From positions 38,259 to 102,258 of the forward strand of contig CAYWRM010000010.1 in the NCBI GenBank assembly GCA_964460905.1: DNA of 64,000 nucleotides. Reading direction: 5' to 3'. This document shows positions 1 through 9,092 of this stretch, piece after piece (position 1 is the first letter of the stretch; the number at the start of each line of letters is the position of its first letter). Position numbers and translations under genes: made by a program. The notes beneath the pieces were generated by a model. That model was not told the DNA's origin and did not search any database. It worked only from the letters and a program-made list of their open reading frames with translations. The DNA is from GCA-002708315 sp964460905. Its GTDB lineage: Bacteria; Bacteroidota; Bacteroidia; Bacteroidales; F082.

Positions 1-1893
1 ATATATTACATAGCCAAATTACCAATAGTTGTTAATGATAATTTATTAAGAAATTTGTATGTTGAATTTGTTTCGTCACATGTTCCTGAAGGTCTTGGGT
101 ATGCTGAGCTTCTCATAGATAAACAACAATCAACACTAAACCTTTCCCGATATTCATTTGCAAAATATTCAAAAAACCATCTTACTTATAAATTCGGTGA
201 TTTCGCATATAGCACATCTTCTTCCTTTTCAAATAATTTCAAGACTGAAACATTCATAAATTTAAATAATTATAAACATTATTTGATTCATATCTCAGGG
301 GATAACTACTTAATCGTAAGTAGAGAATTAACCAGCACCTCGATGAAAATAGTTGTATTTTCAATAATTTTTATAATACTAGCATTATTTTCTGTACTTA
401 TTTATCTAATAATTTATGCAAAAAAGGCATTTGATTTATTGAGGTTAAACTTCAAAACCAGGCTACAAACATTCGTTATTACAACACTAACTCTTACGTT
501 TATTCTGGTAGCTATTACAACCCTAATATTCATAGAAGAAAGCAACCGTACGCAACTTGAAAAACAATTAACAGAAAAAGCAAATTCTGTTCTCATAGAA
601 CTTCAGCATAAGCTTTCAGCGGCTACAAATCTAGAAAGCCAGGATGCCAAACTTTTACATCAATTGTTAAGAAAATTTTCATTAGTATTTTTTTCAGATA
701 TTAATTTATATGATAAGTCGGGATATTTAATTGCAACATCAAGACCTGAGATATTTGAAAAAAAATTATTGTCAACATATATAAATCCTAAAGCGTATCG
801 AGCAATATTTTTTGCTAATAATCTAAATTTCATTACAGAAGAAAATATTGGAGATCTCAATTATTATTCAGCCTACGTACCCTTAAATTTAAACAATGAT
901 GCTCCTATTGGCGTAGTAAACCTACCATATTTTGCACGCCAAACCGAATTTACAAAATCATACTATGTTATGTTATCATATTTAATAAACATATATGTAA
1001 TAGTAGGTATTATTGGGGCATTAATTGCTATAATTTTTTCAAGATATTTAACACGTCCTTTGGTAATGCTACAAAAAAGTCTGGCAACTATTAGAATTGA
1101 TAAACACAATGAAAAAATAAGCTGGAACAAAAACGACGAAATTGGAATGCTTATTCATGAATATAACCGTATGGTAGATAAGCTGGAACAGAGTGCCGAT
1201 TTATTAAAACACTCAGAAAGAGAAAGTGCATGGCGTGAGGTTGCCAGGCAAATTGCTCACGAAATAAAAAACCCTTTAACACCAATGAAGCTTAATGTTC
1301 AGTATTTGAAAAAGTCATTTATAAATGATGATCCTGAATTTTCCTCTAAAATAAACTCTATCAGTAAATCTCTTATTGAGCAAATCGATACATTAGATAA
1401 TGTTGCAGAAATGTTTTCAGATTTTGCCAAATCTAAATCACATGATTTTGTCGTAGTAAACCTGAAAATAATACTAGATTCATCAATAAACTTATTTAAC
1501 AAAAATGAAAATGTTAATATTTCACTAAAATGTGAAAATGTTAATACAGATTTGTTTACACTAGGATTTGAAAAAGATATACTAAGAGCTATTAACAATA
1601 TACTTAATAATGCCATCCAGGCTATTGATAAAAAAACAGATGGAGAAATTAATATAATTGTTCAAAAAGATTCAAGGTATATAAAAATAGCAATTTCGGA
1701 TAACGGCAAAGGAATTTCTGATGATATGAAAATTAAAATATTCCAGCCATATTTCACTACAAAAACCAGTGGTACCGGATTAGGCCTTGCTATAGTTAAA
1801 AATATTATGACTGAAATAGGAGGGGAGGTGTACTTCGAATCAAACGATAACCAGCCCGGTACTACTTTTTATCTTGTTTTTCCGGAGGCATAA
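1..1893 (+). CDS. NtrY-like sensor histidine kinase (5' end outside window)
   Basis: Membrane sensor kinase that autophosphorylates on histidine and passes phosphate to a response regulator, probably of the NtrX type. The reading frame is open from base 1, so the gene starts upstream and 630 residues are visible; TTG at 55 is not a real start. Visible order: extracytoplasmic segment, membrane helices at about 117-140, 158-178 and 321-350, HAMP (350-400), HisKA with the box AHEIKNPLTPMKL (phospho-His at visible residue 420), N-box NNILNNAIQAI (531-541), G1 DNGKGI and G2 GTGLGLAIV. The H-box wording HEIKNPLTPMKL is typical of NtrY-type kinases. No receiver domain follows; the partner regulator is probably upstream of the window. 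Kinase call firm; NtrY subtype is family-based inference. Confidence 0.9.
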   Translation: MYYIAKLPIVVNDNLLRNLYVEFVSSHVPEGLGYAELLIDKQQSTLNLSRYSFAKYSKNHLTYKFGDFAYSTSSSFSNNFKTETFINLNNYKHYLIHISGDNYLIVSRELTSTSMKIVVFSIIFIILALFSVLIYLIIYAKKAFDLLRLNFKTRLQTFVITTLTLTFILVAITTLIFIEESNRTQLEKQLTEKANSVLIELQHKLSAATNLESQDAKLLHQLLRKFSLVFFSDINLYDKSGYLIATSRPEIFEKKLLSTYINPKAYRAIFFANNLNFITEENIGDLNYYSAYVPLNLNNDAPIGVVNLPYFARQTEFTKSYYVMLSYLINIYVIVGIIGALIAIIFSRYLTRPLVMLQKSLATIRIDKHNEKISWNKNDEIGMLIHEYNRMVDKLEQSADLLKHSERESAWREVARQIAHEIKNPLTPMKLNVQYLKKSFINDDPEFSSKINSISKSLIEQIDTLDNVAEMFSDFAKSKSHDFVVVNLKIILDSSINLFNKNENVNISLKCENVNTDLFTLGFEKDILRAINNILNNAIQAIDKKTDGEINIIVQKDSRYIKIAISDNGKGISDDMKIKIFQPYFTTKTSGTGLGLAIVKNIMTEIGGEVYFESNDNQPGTTFYLVFPEA

Positions 1894-1982
1894 TAGTACA
1901 TAGTATTCTAGCCTGAATAATTCATGAAAAATGACTGTAGTATTATTATTATCACTATGTCAGATAATTGATGATGAAAAGA

Positions 1983-1999
1983 ACAAAAATGATTTTTGT
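1983..1999. repeat. 17-bp AT-rich perfect palindrome
   Basis: ACAAAAAT-G-ATTTTTGT is a perfect dyad of eight-base arms about 90 bases after the kinase stop. It could form a weak hairpin and end kinase transcription, or be a protein-binding site. No U-tract of note follows and AT-rich dyads arise easily by chance here. Confidence 0.25.
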
Positions 2000-2156
2000 C
2001 ATTTTACACTAAAATGTTTTTATTTCAATACATCTGCTTCGTTGCTAATCCTTTGAAATAGATTACTATATCGTCAGGTTCAGTTGCCTAACATCTGCAT
2101 CAAACTAAACACATGAATTAATCAGGCCAGAAACTATTTTCCATACTTTTACAAAC

Positions 2157-3635
2157 ATGAATAAAGCCTACAATCCCATAAAAAAGCTTGCCGGAGAAAC
2201 GGCAATTTATGGGCTAGGCACAATGGTTCCAAGGTTTTTAAATTACTTATTAGTTCCTCTTTATACTATTTATGTATTTACTGAGGCTGAATATGGCCAG
2301 GTTACTCTTCTCTACTCTTATGTAGCAATACTATTAGTTTTACTTACTTTTGGAATGGAAACAGCATTTTTCAGGTATGCCAATAAAAGTGAAAATCCTA
2401 AAAAAGTTTTTAATACATCAGCATCGTCAGTTTTAATTATTGCTTTTTTATTCTTGTTAATAGCTTTTGTATTTGTTGACTATATTTCACAATTAATACA
2501 ATATTCTGCTAATTATGAATATGTATTAATAATTGCTGTAATAATTGCTGTTGACGCGATTACAGCATTACCTTTTGCTTTTTTAAGATTCCAAAACAAG
2601 GCAATTAAATTTTCTTCAATAAGAATAATTAGCGTTGTTATTACTATTTCACTAAACTTGATATTTTTAGTTGTAATTCCAAATTACTATGGTGAAAATT
2701 ATAACGAATTACCTGTTTATAGAAGTACGAATCTTGTAACATTCGTATTTATTGCGAATCTTATTGGTTCGCTTTCAACATTGTTAATGTTAAGCAAAGA
2801 ATTTAAAAATTTTCGTTTTAAAATTGATCCGGTATTACTTAAAAAATTGCTCAAATACGGATTACCAATACTTATCATATCTCTTTCGTTTATGATTACT
2901 GAGGTTGCTGATAAAATACTTCTGAAATACCTTCTGCCAGACAGATCACAAGCTGATTCACAACTTGGAATATATGCAGCCAGTTACAAATTAGCCATAA
3001 TAATGATGTTGTTTATACAAATGTTCAGATATGCTGCAGAACCCTTCTTTTTTTCAGAAGCTGATAAAAAAGATGCAAAAAACACATATAGTAGAGTTAT
3101 GAATTTGTTTGTAGCATTTACATGGTTTATTTTTTTGTTGGTAATGCTAAATATAAACCTATTCAAATATTTTATTGGTGAAGCTTTTTGGCCAGGACTT
3201 AGTATAGTACCAATTATACTATCAGCAAAATTGTTTCTTGGTATATTTTATAATCTGTCCGTTTGGTATAAGCTTACTAATAAAACATTTTATGGAGCAA
3301 CAATAGCCATAGTGGCAGCATTAATTACAATTATACTCAATGTACTTTTAATTCCAAAATATGGATATATGGGTTCTGCATGGGCGAATTTTATAAGCTA
3401 TTTTGTAATTATGATTTTATCATTCGTGTGGGGCAGGAAAATATATCGTGTTAATTACAATATTAAAAAAATATTAATGTATACAGTAGTGGCTCTGTTA
3501 GTATATTTTACTTCTGTTTATTTCGCTGATTTTCAAAGTTATATTTACTATTCGTTGGTAACCATTTTACTAATTAGTTATTTATTATTCGTATTCATTA
3601 TTGAGAAACATAGCACCAAACAAAGTATTATTTGA
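2157..3635 (+). CDS. Oligosaccharide flippase family protein (Wzx-like)
   Basis: A 492-residue polytopic inner-membrane protein with about 14 hydrophobic helices along its whole length, the size and pattern of Wzx/MATE-like flippases that move lipid-linked oligosaccharide units across the inner membrane. The N-terminus (KLAGETAIYGLGTMVPRFLN) and the early GMETAFFRYA stretch are characteristic of the Bacteroidota polysaccharide biosynthesis protein family. The ATG at 2157 begins immediately before the first helix. The flanking genes are a sensor kinase and an unknown protein, so it is not in a glycosyltransferase cluster; it may serve lipopolysaccharide or another surface glycan made elsewhere. 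A TACTTTTA sequence about ten bases before the ATG resembles a -7 box with one mismatch. Confidence 0.85.
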   Translation: MNKAYNPIKKLAGETAIYGLGTMVPRFLNYLLVPLYTIYVFTEAEYGQVTLLYSYVAILLVLLTFGMETAFFRYANKSENPKKVFNTSASSVLIIAFLFLLIAFVFVDYISQLIQYSANYEYVLIIAVIIAVDAITALPFAFLRFQNKAIKFSSIRIISVVITISLNLIFLVVIPNYYGENYNELPVYRSTNLVTFVFIANLIGSLSTLLMLSKEFKNFRFKIDPVLLKKLLKYGLPILIISLSFMITEVADKILLKYLLPDRSQADSQLGIYAASYKLAIIMMLFIQMFRYAAEPFFFSEADKKDAKNTYSRVMNLFVAFTWFIFLLVMLNINLFKYFIGEAFWPGLSIVPIILSAKLFLGIFYNLSVWYKLTNKTFYGATIAIVAALITIILNVLLIPKYGYMGSAWANFISYFVIMILSFVWGRKIYRVNYNIKKILMYTVVALLVYFTSVYFADFQSYIYYSLVTILLISYLLFVFIIEKHSTKQSII

Positions 3636-3676
3636 TTTAATTGTATTAATAATCTAATTATAGTTTTATTACTTTA

Positions 3677-3684
3677 TATATTTG
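3677..3684 (+). promoter_or_regulatory. Bacteroidota -7 box TATATTTG
   Basis: Perfect TAnnTTTG match 30 bases before the ATG at 3715. It contains the TTG that would otherwise be taken as a start at 3682, which argues for the downstream ATG. No clear -33 element is seen. Confidence 0.6.
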
Positions 3685-3714
3685 CAAATAGCACCACCAC
3701 CAAAAAATATAATT

Positions 3715-4338
3715 ATGTTGTCGTTTTTCAAATCATCAAAGAAAAAAACTCCTAAAAAAGGGAAGGCTTTTTATCATCGTGAAAATTTAATTCAAACCAT
3801 AAAAGAATTAAACAATTGTCTTGATCATCTGGGTTCATCAATTACAACAAAGACAAGCTGTAATATACTATTTCAAGGGTTTGAACTAGATGCTATAGTT
3901 GAAAAAAATCTAGAAAATGATTGTGGAGAAGAGTCCTTTTGCCTTGAACCGGGTGGTGAAATTTCTGATCATAAAATATATTATTATAGAATATCATCTC
4001 AACATCTTCGTTTTTTGATTCAAATACATTTTATTGATGGTCAGTTTTTCTTTGCTGCAACAAAAGTATATTCAGATGCACTGCTCTCGTCTATTGATAA
4101 GCAAAGAGTATTAAAGCAAATTATTACTAAATATTATCCTGACGCTGACGAACAAACAATTGAATTTGATATTGAGGATTCTAAAGGTAATATATTATAT
4201 ACAAGGGACGATGTATATTATTATATTCAATATCTGGCTAATAATTCCACAAGCCAAAAACTTAAAAAACAATATTCTGGATATAAGGGGCCAAAACCTT
4301 CTGAGGAAATTAAAGATACATTGTATAGGTTGATATAG
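3715..4338 (+). CDS. Conserved-looking protein of unknown function
   Basis: A 207-residue, apparently cytoplasmic protein: no signal peptide or membrane helix, a basic N-terminus (KSSKKKTPKKGK) and an otherwise mixed alpha/beta composition rich in Tyr and acidic residues. I recognise no family. The start is set at ATG 3715; the in-frame TTG 33 bases earlier lies inside a perfect -7 promoter box and would add a proline run unlike a natural N-terminus. It lies five bases upstream of hemW, so the two are probably co-transcribed. The C-terminal part (KGPKPSEEIKDTLYRLI) looks like a conserved tail. No function is proposed. Confidence 0.7.
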   Translation: MLSFFKSSKKKTPKKGKAFYHRENLIQTIKELNNCLDHLGSSITTKTSCNILFQGFELDAIVEKNLENDCGEESFCLEPGGEISDHKIYYYRISSQHLRFLIQIHFIDGQFFFAATKVYSDALLSSIDKQRVLKQIITKYYPDADEQTIEFDIEDSKGNILYTRDDVYYYIQYLANNSTSQKLKKQYSGYKGPKPSEEIKDTLYRLI

Positions 4339-4343
4339 ATTAT

Positions 4344-5477
4344 ATGGCTGGTATCTATATTCATATTCCTTTTTGCAAACAAAAATGCCATTACTGCAAT
4401 TTTTATTCCACCGTATCGCTTGCATACCAACAGGATTATATAAGCGCTTTAACTAGAGAAATTAAATCACGGCAAAAATATTTAGCCCATGAAGTAGTAA
4501 ACACCATTTACTTTGGTGGAGGTACGCCTTCTATGTTTTCATCCGACGAAATATCATATATAATAAATTTAATTGACTTTAGATTTAATGTCGCCAGCGA
4601 TGCCGAAATTACACTGGAAGCAAATCCTGATGATCTTGATAAAAACAAACTTAATGATATTAAAAATTACACTTCGGTTAATAGGATAAGTATTGGTGTT
4701 CAAAGTTTTTTTGATGATGACCTTCAGTACTTAAACAGAGTTCACAGCTCAAAGCAAGCACAAAACTCGATTGAAAATGCGTTAAAATTAGGGTTTGACA
4801 ATATTACAATAGATTTAATATACGGTATTCCAAATTTAAGTAATAGTAAGTGGAAAGAAAATCTCAAGATATTTTTTGATTATAAAATACCACATTTGTC
4901 ATCCTATTCATTAACCGTTGAGCCTAAAACCGCACTGGATTTACTAATCAAAAAAAAGAAACTGGAAAATATAGTTGAATCCGAAAGCATCGATCATTTT
5001 AAAATACTTATTGAAGAAACTGAAAAACAAAATTTTATTAATTATGAAATTTCAAATTTTGCTTTGGAAGGTCATTATTCAAAACATAATAGTATATATT
5101 GGTTAGGTGGACACTATTTAGGCTTAGGTCCTTCGGCACATTCATATAATGGAAAATCACGACAGTGGAATGTAATGAATATCAAGAAATACTGCGAAGA
5201 GAAGCAAATAAAAAATATTATTGACGAAAAAGAATATCTAAGTAAAGATCAGATGTACAATGAATATGTTCTTACCTCATTAAGAACCTCATGGGGATGT
5301 GATATTGAGCATATTAAAAATGCATTTGGTGAAAAATACAGTCAACATTTTATTACTAATATTACAAAAACAATAAAAGAAAATAATGCTACCAGAAATG
5401 GAAATATCTTCACATTAACCAATAGTGGAAAACTTTTTGCTGATGGAATAGCTTCTTCGTTATTTTTTGGTCTATAG
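4344..5477 (+). CDS. hemW: Radical SAM heme chaperone HemW
   Basis: HemW binds heme and a 4Fe-4S cluster and is thought to deliver heme to acceptor proteins; it is often misnamed oxygen-independent coproporphyrinogen oxidase. The N-terminus carries the radical SAM motif C11-x3-C15-x2-C18 followed by NFYS, which separates HemW from true HemN. Further motifs are YFGGGTPS (about 53-60), the ISIGVQSF strand and LGLGPSAHSY. The length of 377 matches the family. It follows the unknown protein by five bases. Its final codons CTA-TAG are shared, in reverse, with a small minus-strand gene ending at 5472. Function is well supported by family. Confidence 0.93.
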   Translation: MAGIYIHIPFCKQKCHYCNFYSTVSLAYQQDYISALTREIKSRQKYLAHEVVNTIYFGGGTPSMFSSDEISYIINLIDFRFNVASDAEITLEANPDDLDKNKLNDIKNYTSVNRISIGVQSFFDDDLQYLNRVHSSKQAQNSIENALKLGFDNITIDLIYGIPNLSNSKWKENLKIFFDYKIPHLSSYSLTVEPKTALDLLIKKKKLENIVESESIDHFKILIEETEKQNFINYEISNFALEGHYSKHNSIYWLGGHYLGLGPSAHSYNGKSRQWNVMNIKKYCEEKQIKNIIDEKEYLSKDQMYNEYVLTSLRTSWGCDIEHIKNAFGEKYSQHFITNITKTIKENNATRNGNIFTLTNSGKLFADGIASSLFFGL

Positions 5478-5648
5478 GGCTTTCGGACTAAATTTTGTAA
5501 CCAAATATCCAATTACGGGAGAAAATAGAATGCTGATAAAAAAAGACCATTGTACTCCAATTTTTTTCTTCTTGCCAATTGTTTCAGAAACTAACAACGA
5601 AAGCACATACCAGGAAATAAATATAAATATTATTATGTATTCGTTCAT
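5472..5648 (-). CDS. 58-residue two-helix membrane protein
   Basis: Reading the minus strand from ATG at 5648 gives an uninterrupted 58-residue protein ending at TAG 5472-5474. It has hydrophobic helix one at residues 4-21, a basic linker GKKKKIG at 25-31, and helix two at about 33-53 with the wording WSFFISILFSPVIGYLV, which resembles small Bacteroidota membrane proteins with a WSF-LSP-IG pattern. It lies 46 bases after the PepSY-type gene on the same strand and is probably the last gene of that operon. It overlaps hemW tail to tail at the palindrome CTATAG, so both proteins end in Leu-stop. The codon pattern looks coding and the plus-strand frame here is unconvincing. Function unknown. Confidence 0.7.
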   Translation of the reverse strand: MNEYIIIFIFISWYVLSLLVSETIGKKKKIGVQWSFFISILFSPVIGYLVTKFSPKAL

Positions 5649-5694
5649 GTTATTGTTTTTAAGAGTAATAAATCAAGGCTTCTTGTTCTTAGCT

Positions 5695-6249
5695 CTAGTA
5701 AAAATATATAAACAAGTAAATAGCTGGTATTAAAATTCCAATTATTGTCATCCATGCACCACGTTTAGTAATACCATTAGCACCTCTTGGTATCAAAACA
5801 CCCGAAATAGCAATTAATATAAGCGCACCGGCAAAAATATCAGAAAACCATGTCCAATACTTAATTGGGTTATAATGCAGATAATTAACTTCTCTGAACA
5901 AAGGACGTCTTGTTGTTTTTTCAATAAGCCCATTACCACTTAATAGATTAAAATAAATTGTTCCGTCTTTGATAAATATTTTAACTATTTCATCATTTGG
6001 ATAATAATGACTTTTATAGTTACCTGATTCACCAAAGGGTTCAAGTAACTTTTTAATTTCTGATTTATTGATTTTAGCACCTGGAGGATCAATAATGATA
6101 TTTTCAGTTGTTACTACATAATTAGGATTCCAGTCGTCGATGTGATTAATTGCTATGCCCGAAAGTGCATATATAATTACCATACCAAAAAAGAAATACC
6201 CAAAATCACGATGGACAGCTCTGTTCCATTTACGCCATTTAAACATCAT
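5695..6249 (-). CDS. PepSY-associated membrane protein
   Basis: A 184-residue inner-membrane protein. N-terminal KWNRAVHRDFGYFFFGMVIIYALSGIAINH is a helix with histidines of the kind seen in PepSY-associated TM (PiuB-like) proteins. A periplasmic region of roughly 100 residues follows, including FREVNYLHYNP, and then two helices (about 130-150 and 163-182). Family members are commonly linked to iron or metal uptake and reductase functions, but the substrate cannot be read here. It starts with ATG-ATG at 6249, twelve bases after the lipoprotein gene, and is followed by the 58-residue membrane protein. The family is reasonably certain; the role is not. Confidence 0.75.
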   Translation of the reverse strand: MMFKWRKWNRAVHRDFGYFFFGMVIIYALSGIAINHIDDWNPNYVVTTENIIIDPPGAKINKSEIKKLLEPFGESGNYKSHYYPNDEIVKIFIKDGTIYFNLLSGNGLIEKTTRRPLFREVNYLHYNPIKYWTWFSDIFAGALILIAISGVLIPRGANGITKRGAWMTIIGILIPAIYLFIYFY

Positions 6250-6261
6250 TGTTATTATGGG

Positions 6262-6867
6262 TTATTCCTTATTTTCAGTTGTGTCTACAACAACATCATA
6301 AGACGTGCATAATACAGAATAAAATGAAAGATGATCGCTTCCTGATTCTTCCAGCATAGTGCGTAGTCTGTTAACTTTCTCCAATTCCTCGTTTAAATCA
6401 GCTCCTTCACCACCTTTTTCAACATTTCCACCAAGATGCATCCCTTCACCTTTATCATCACTCAAATCACTACCGGCTTTAATTTCTTCTTCCCATTCTT
6501 TAAGGTATTCTTCATCAATTCTTTGTTCTTCAACAATACCTACAAGCACTAATTGATCACCTTCTAGCTCAGCATTAAATGCTGCTATTTCTTCATCAGG
6601 TGTAACTTTAACTCTTGTCTCCGATTCGTTGCTAACTAGGAATAATTTTTGCCCACCATGTTTACAAATATGATCGACAGTACCTTCTAATTGAATTTTT
6701 TTATCAACAAAATCTCCAGCTTTATCATCAAAATCGGCAATATTTATAGCTGTAATTTCATCAACAACTACAATATCATTATTACTGGATTCTTTAGGCT
6801 TTTGTGCATTTTCACAAGATGTAATGAATAATGCAATTACTGTAAATATTAATAAATACTTTTTCAT
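6262..6867 (-). CDS. Lipoprotein with OB-fold-like domain
   Basis: A 201-residue predicted lipoprotein: hydrophobic leader ending at FITSC (Cys18), then an acidic linker. Residues about 45-115 read like an OB-fold (DKKIQLEGTVDHICKHGGQ, then LFLVSNESETRVKVT and LVLVGIVEE), similar in style to small periplasmic OB proteins that carry a Cys/His pair and may bind metal or nucleotide ligands. The C-terminal half is strongly acidic and Gly-rich, with low-complexity DDKGEGMHLGGNVEKGGEGA. It heads the operon with the PepSY protein and the 58-residue protein. A 16-bp perfect palindrome lies 62 bases upstream. The lipoprotein call is firm; the OB call is by eye. Confidence 0.7.
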   Translation of the reverse strand: MKKYLLIFTVIALFITSCENAQKPKESSNNDIVVVDEITAINIADFDDKAGDFVDKKIQLEGTVDHICKHGGQKLFLVSNESETRVKVTPDEEIAAFNAELEGDQLVLVGIVEEQRIDEEYLKEWEEEIKAGSDLSDDKGEGMHLGGNVEKGGEGADLNEELEKVNRLRTMLEESGSDHLSFYSVLCTSYDVVVDTTENKE

Positions 6868-6928
6868 AATTTTAAATTATTATTTGATTTGGCTAAGATA
6901 AATATTTATAAATTAATAAATGTAAATC

Positions 6929-6944
6929 TATACATATATGTATA
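6929..6944. promoter_or_regulatory. 16-bp perfect palindrome, possible operator
   Basis: TATACATATATGTATA is a perfect dyad upstream of the minus-strand lipoprotein operon. It sits 62-77 bases before the start codon, just upstream of a one-mismatch -7 box (TATCTTAG on the minus strand). Candidate repressor site; AT-richness weakens the case. Confidence 0.3.
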
Positions 6945-7039
6945 AAATATTTTCAAATTCTGATTTATATGAAAGGAAATCATAAATTCTAAGTTAGAAA
7001 TATTCTTCTTAGTTTAATTTTCCTTATTAAAAACAATTT

Positions 7040-8557
7040 CTAATCAATGCTAATACCATCATATTTTACTTCTTTACCTCCTGAGTACGAAATGATTATT
7101 AGTTGTATTCCATTTTTATCGAATTTTTTCCAATCTCCATTTTTTCTTCCCATTACATATTTGCCTTGCTGTTTAATTTTTCCATTATCCCAATACCAGG
7201 TATGTTCTCCATTTGGATTATCATCAATAAATTTTCCTTCAAATCTCAAATTTCCATCAGTATAATATGATTTCCATAATCCATTACGCATATCTTCAGC
7301 ATAATCACCTTCATCTTTCGAATCTCCAACTTCATAAATCCAGTGTCCTTCTTTCATTCCCTCTAAATAATCACCCTGAGTTATTATATTTCCTTCTTTA
7401 TCATATTCGGTTAATATGCCATCGGGCAAACCATTATAAAATTGTTCATCTCTAAGTATATTACCATTATTATAATACCAATGCCAAGTACTATCGGGAA
7501 TACCTGATGCGTATTTTCCTATTTCTTCAAGTTGTCCGTTTTTATAATAATACTTCCACAATCCATCGTGTAAATCGTTTATATAATTTCCGGTTGCTTT
7601 TAAACTACCATCATTATAATATTCCTTCCACCTTCCTTGTTTTTGCCCTGCATCTGTAAATATACCCTCTCCAACAATTTTTCCATATCTGAAAATAAAC
7701 GATTTCTCAACTTCCCCCTCTTCATTATATTCTCTTCTTACACCCTCCGGAACACCATCTTTTGTATAAGTAGCCACAACCTTTACTTTACCATTTGGAT
7801 AATAATCAGTTCTAATATCAAGCTTTTGTAATTCCTCAGCTTTTTCATATTTCTCACCATCAATATATTTAGTAGCAGAAACTAAATTCCCATTCTTATC
7901 ATATTCTTTAAAATATCCATGTTTTAACCCATGTTTAAAACTTCCCTCCATAATTACAACCAATTCATCATCAGTAAACCACTTCCAGTTGCCATGAGGC
8001 ATATTATCTGAATCATACCGATTAATTCTCTCTCTGTTTGTAATATATCCCTTTTTGTAAGTTATTAGTTGTGTAATATTTCCATCTAAATCATATTCCC
8101 TGGCAACACCTTCTTCGAGACCAACAACAAATGGGATTTTTGATTTTATTTTATTATTTGGATAAAATACTAATGTATTTCCATGTTTTACATCATCTAT
8201 AAATTTTTCTTTAATGGTTTCATCACCTTGATAAGTGGTTCTATATCCATTTTTTTTTCCAGTTTTGTAACTTATTTCCAGAATTATTTTTCCCTCTTCA
8301 TCATAAAATTTCCAAATACTGTCGAGTTCATAATTCAGCCTGTTACCTTCTGATTTTAATATACCTGTTGAATAGTAATTTTTCCAGTAGCCATCGGGTT
8401 TACCATTACTCATTGTTCCTTCACTAATTTTTACACTATCTTCACCATAGAATATATTATATCCGTTTATGTTTATCTTAACATCCTCCTGAGCTAATAA
8501 TTCTCCTGAAAAAAATAAGAATAGATTTAACAATATGATAATTTGTAATTTCACCAT
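7040..8557 (-). CDS. Secreted YwqK/MORN-variant repeat protein
   Basis: A 505-residue protein with an N-terminal signal peptide (about residues 1-22, ending LLAQ) followed by a long array of roughly 22-24-residue repeats of the form G-W-YY-NG-L-G-Y-G-DG-W. This is the MORN-variant repeat of proteins annotated as YwqK-family antitoxins in Bacteroidota; despite that name most are secreted and have no known toxin partner. The repeats form extended beta-hairpin solenoids. The ATG overlaps the stop of the upstream lipoprotein gene as TAATG (8555-8559), implying translational coupling. Role unknown; a surface or periplasmic scaffold is plausible. Confidence 0.8.
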   Translation of the reverse strand: MVKLQIIILLNLFLFFSGELLAQEDVKININGYNIFYGEDSVKISEGTMSNGKPDGYWKNYYSTGILKSEGNRLNYELDSIWKFYDEEGKIILEISYKTGKKNGYRTTYQGDETIKEKFIDDVKHGNTLVFYPNNKIKSKIPFVVGLEEGVAREYDLDGNITQLITYKKGYITNRERINRYDSDNMPHGNWKWFTDDELVVIMEGSFKHGLKHGYFKEYDKNGNLVSATKYIDGEKYEKAEELQKLDIRTDYYPNGKVKVVATYTKDGVPEGVRREYNEEGEVEKSFIFRYGKIVGEGIFTDAGQKQGRWKEYYNDGSLKATGNYINDLHDGLWKYYYKNGQLEEIGKYASGIPDSTWHWYYNNGNILRDEQFYNGLPDGILTEYDKEGNIITQGDYLEGMKEGHWIYEVGDSKDEGDYAEDMRNGLWKSYYTDGNLRFEGKFIDDNPNGEHTWYWDNGKIKQQGKYVMGRKNGDWKKFDKNGIQLIIISYSGGKEVKYDGISID

Positions 8558-9090
8558 TATCTACCAACATTTATTCCTTCAAGAACACGACGTTTTTTTT
8601 CAATATTTGATATATATTCTTTACTAACCATTAATAAAGTATTACTACTACTAGGAATTACATAATAAGTTGAAGTATCATAGCTTACACAACCATAATT
8701 ATCTTTCCAACAATCAGCTGAAATTTGAAACATATTATCATCATTTAAAACAAACCTTAGGTTTCTATTATCACCTCTTTCAAAAGCAATTTTCAAATAT
8801 TCAGATCCGGTTGATACTGCTATTCCTTTTGTTTGTTTTGGAATAATAATTTCTTCAAAATAATTACCATCTTCGAGTTTTATTATTCCTTTTGCAATTT
8901 GTGTTTCTTCTTTTGAAAGACTTCTTCTTAATACGATTTTTTCAGAATTATAATACTGAACTTTTTCAATTTCCAATTGATTTTCATCAAGATTTTCACG
9001 TATACCATTAGTGAAATAAATCAAATTTGAACAAGAAGAAATAAATAACGATACAATTATAAATGATACTAAAACTAAATTTTTTATCAT
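8557..9090 (-). CDS. Lipoprotein of unknown function
   Basis: A 177-residue predicted lipoprotein: MIKNLVLVSFIIVSLFISSC leader with lipobox ISSC (Cys20), then a beta-rich domain without a family I recognise. Two further cysteines (about residues 127 and 133, WKDNYGC region) could form a disulfide. It starts two bases after the nadA stop and its TAA stop overlaps the ATG of the YwqK-like gene, so the three are one transcript. The pairing with the repeat protein suggests that the two envelope proteins work together; that is inference from coupling alone. Confidence 0.7.
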   Translation of the reverse strand: MIKNLVLVSFIIVSLFISSCSNLIYFTNGIRENLDENQLEIEKVQYYNSEKIVLRRSLSKEETQIAKGIIKLEDGNYFEEIIIPKQTKGIAVSTGSEYLKIAFERGDNRNLRFVLNDDNMFQISADCWKDNYGCVSYDTSTYYVIPSSSNTLLMVSKEYISNIEKKRRVLEGINVGR

Positions 9091-9092
9091 GA

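Noticed and set aside
1299..1616. Minus-strand frame of 105 codons
   Set aside because: Antisense to the kinase domain of the histidine kinase, with Leu/Ser-rich composition.
5467..5733. Plus-strand frame of 88 codons overlapping the end of hemW
   Set aside because: It opens at a TTG inside hemW, has no recognisable features, and lies antisense to the convincing 58-residue minus-strand membrane gene.
7040..8557. YwqK-family label read as a toxin-antitoxin system
   Set aside because: The protein has a signal peptide and a long repeat array, and neither neighbour looks like a toxin.
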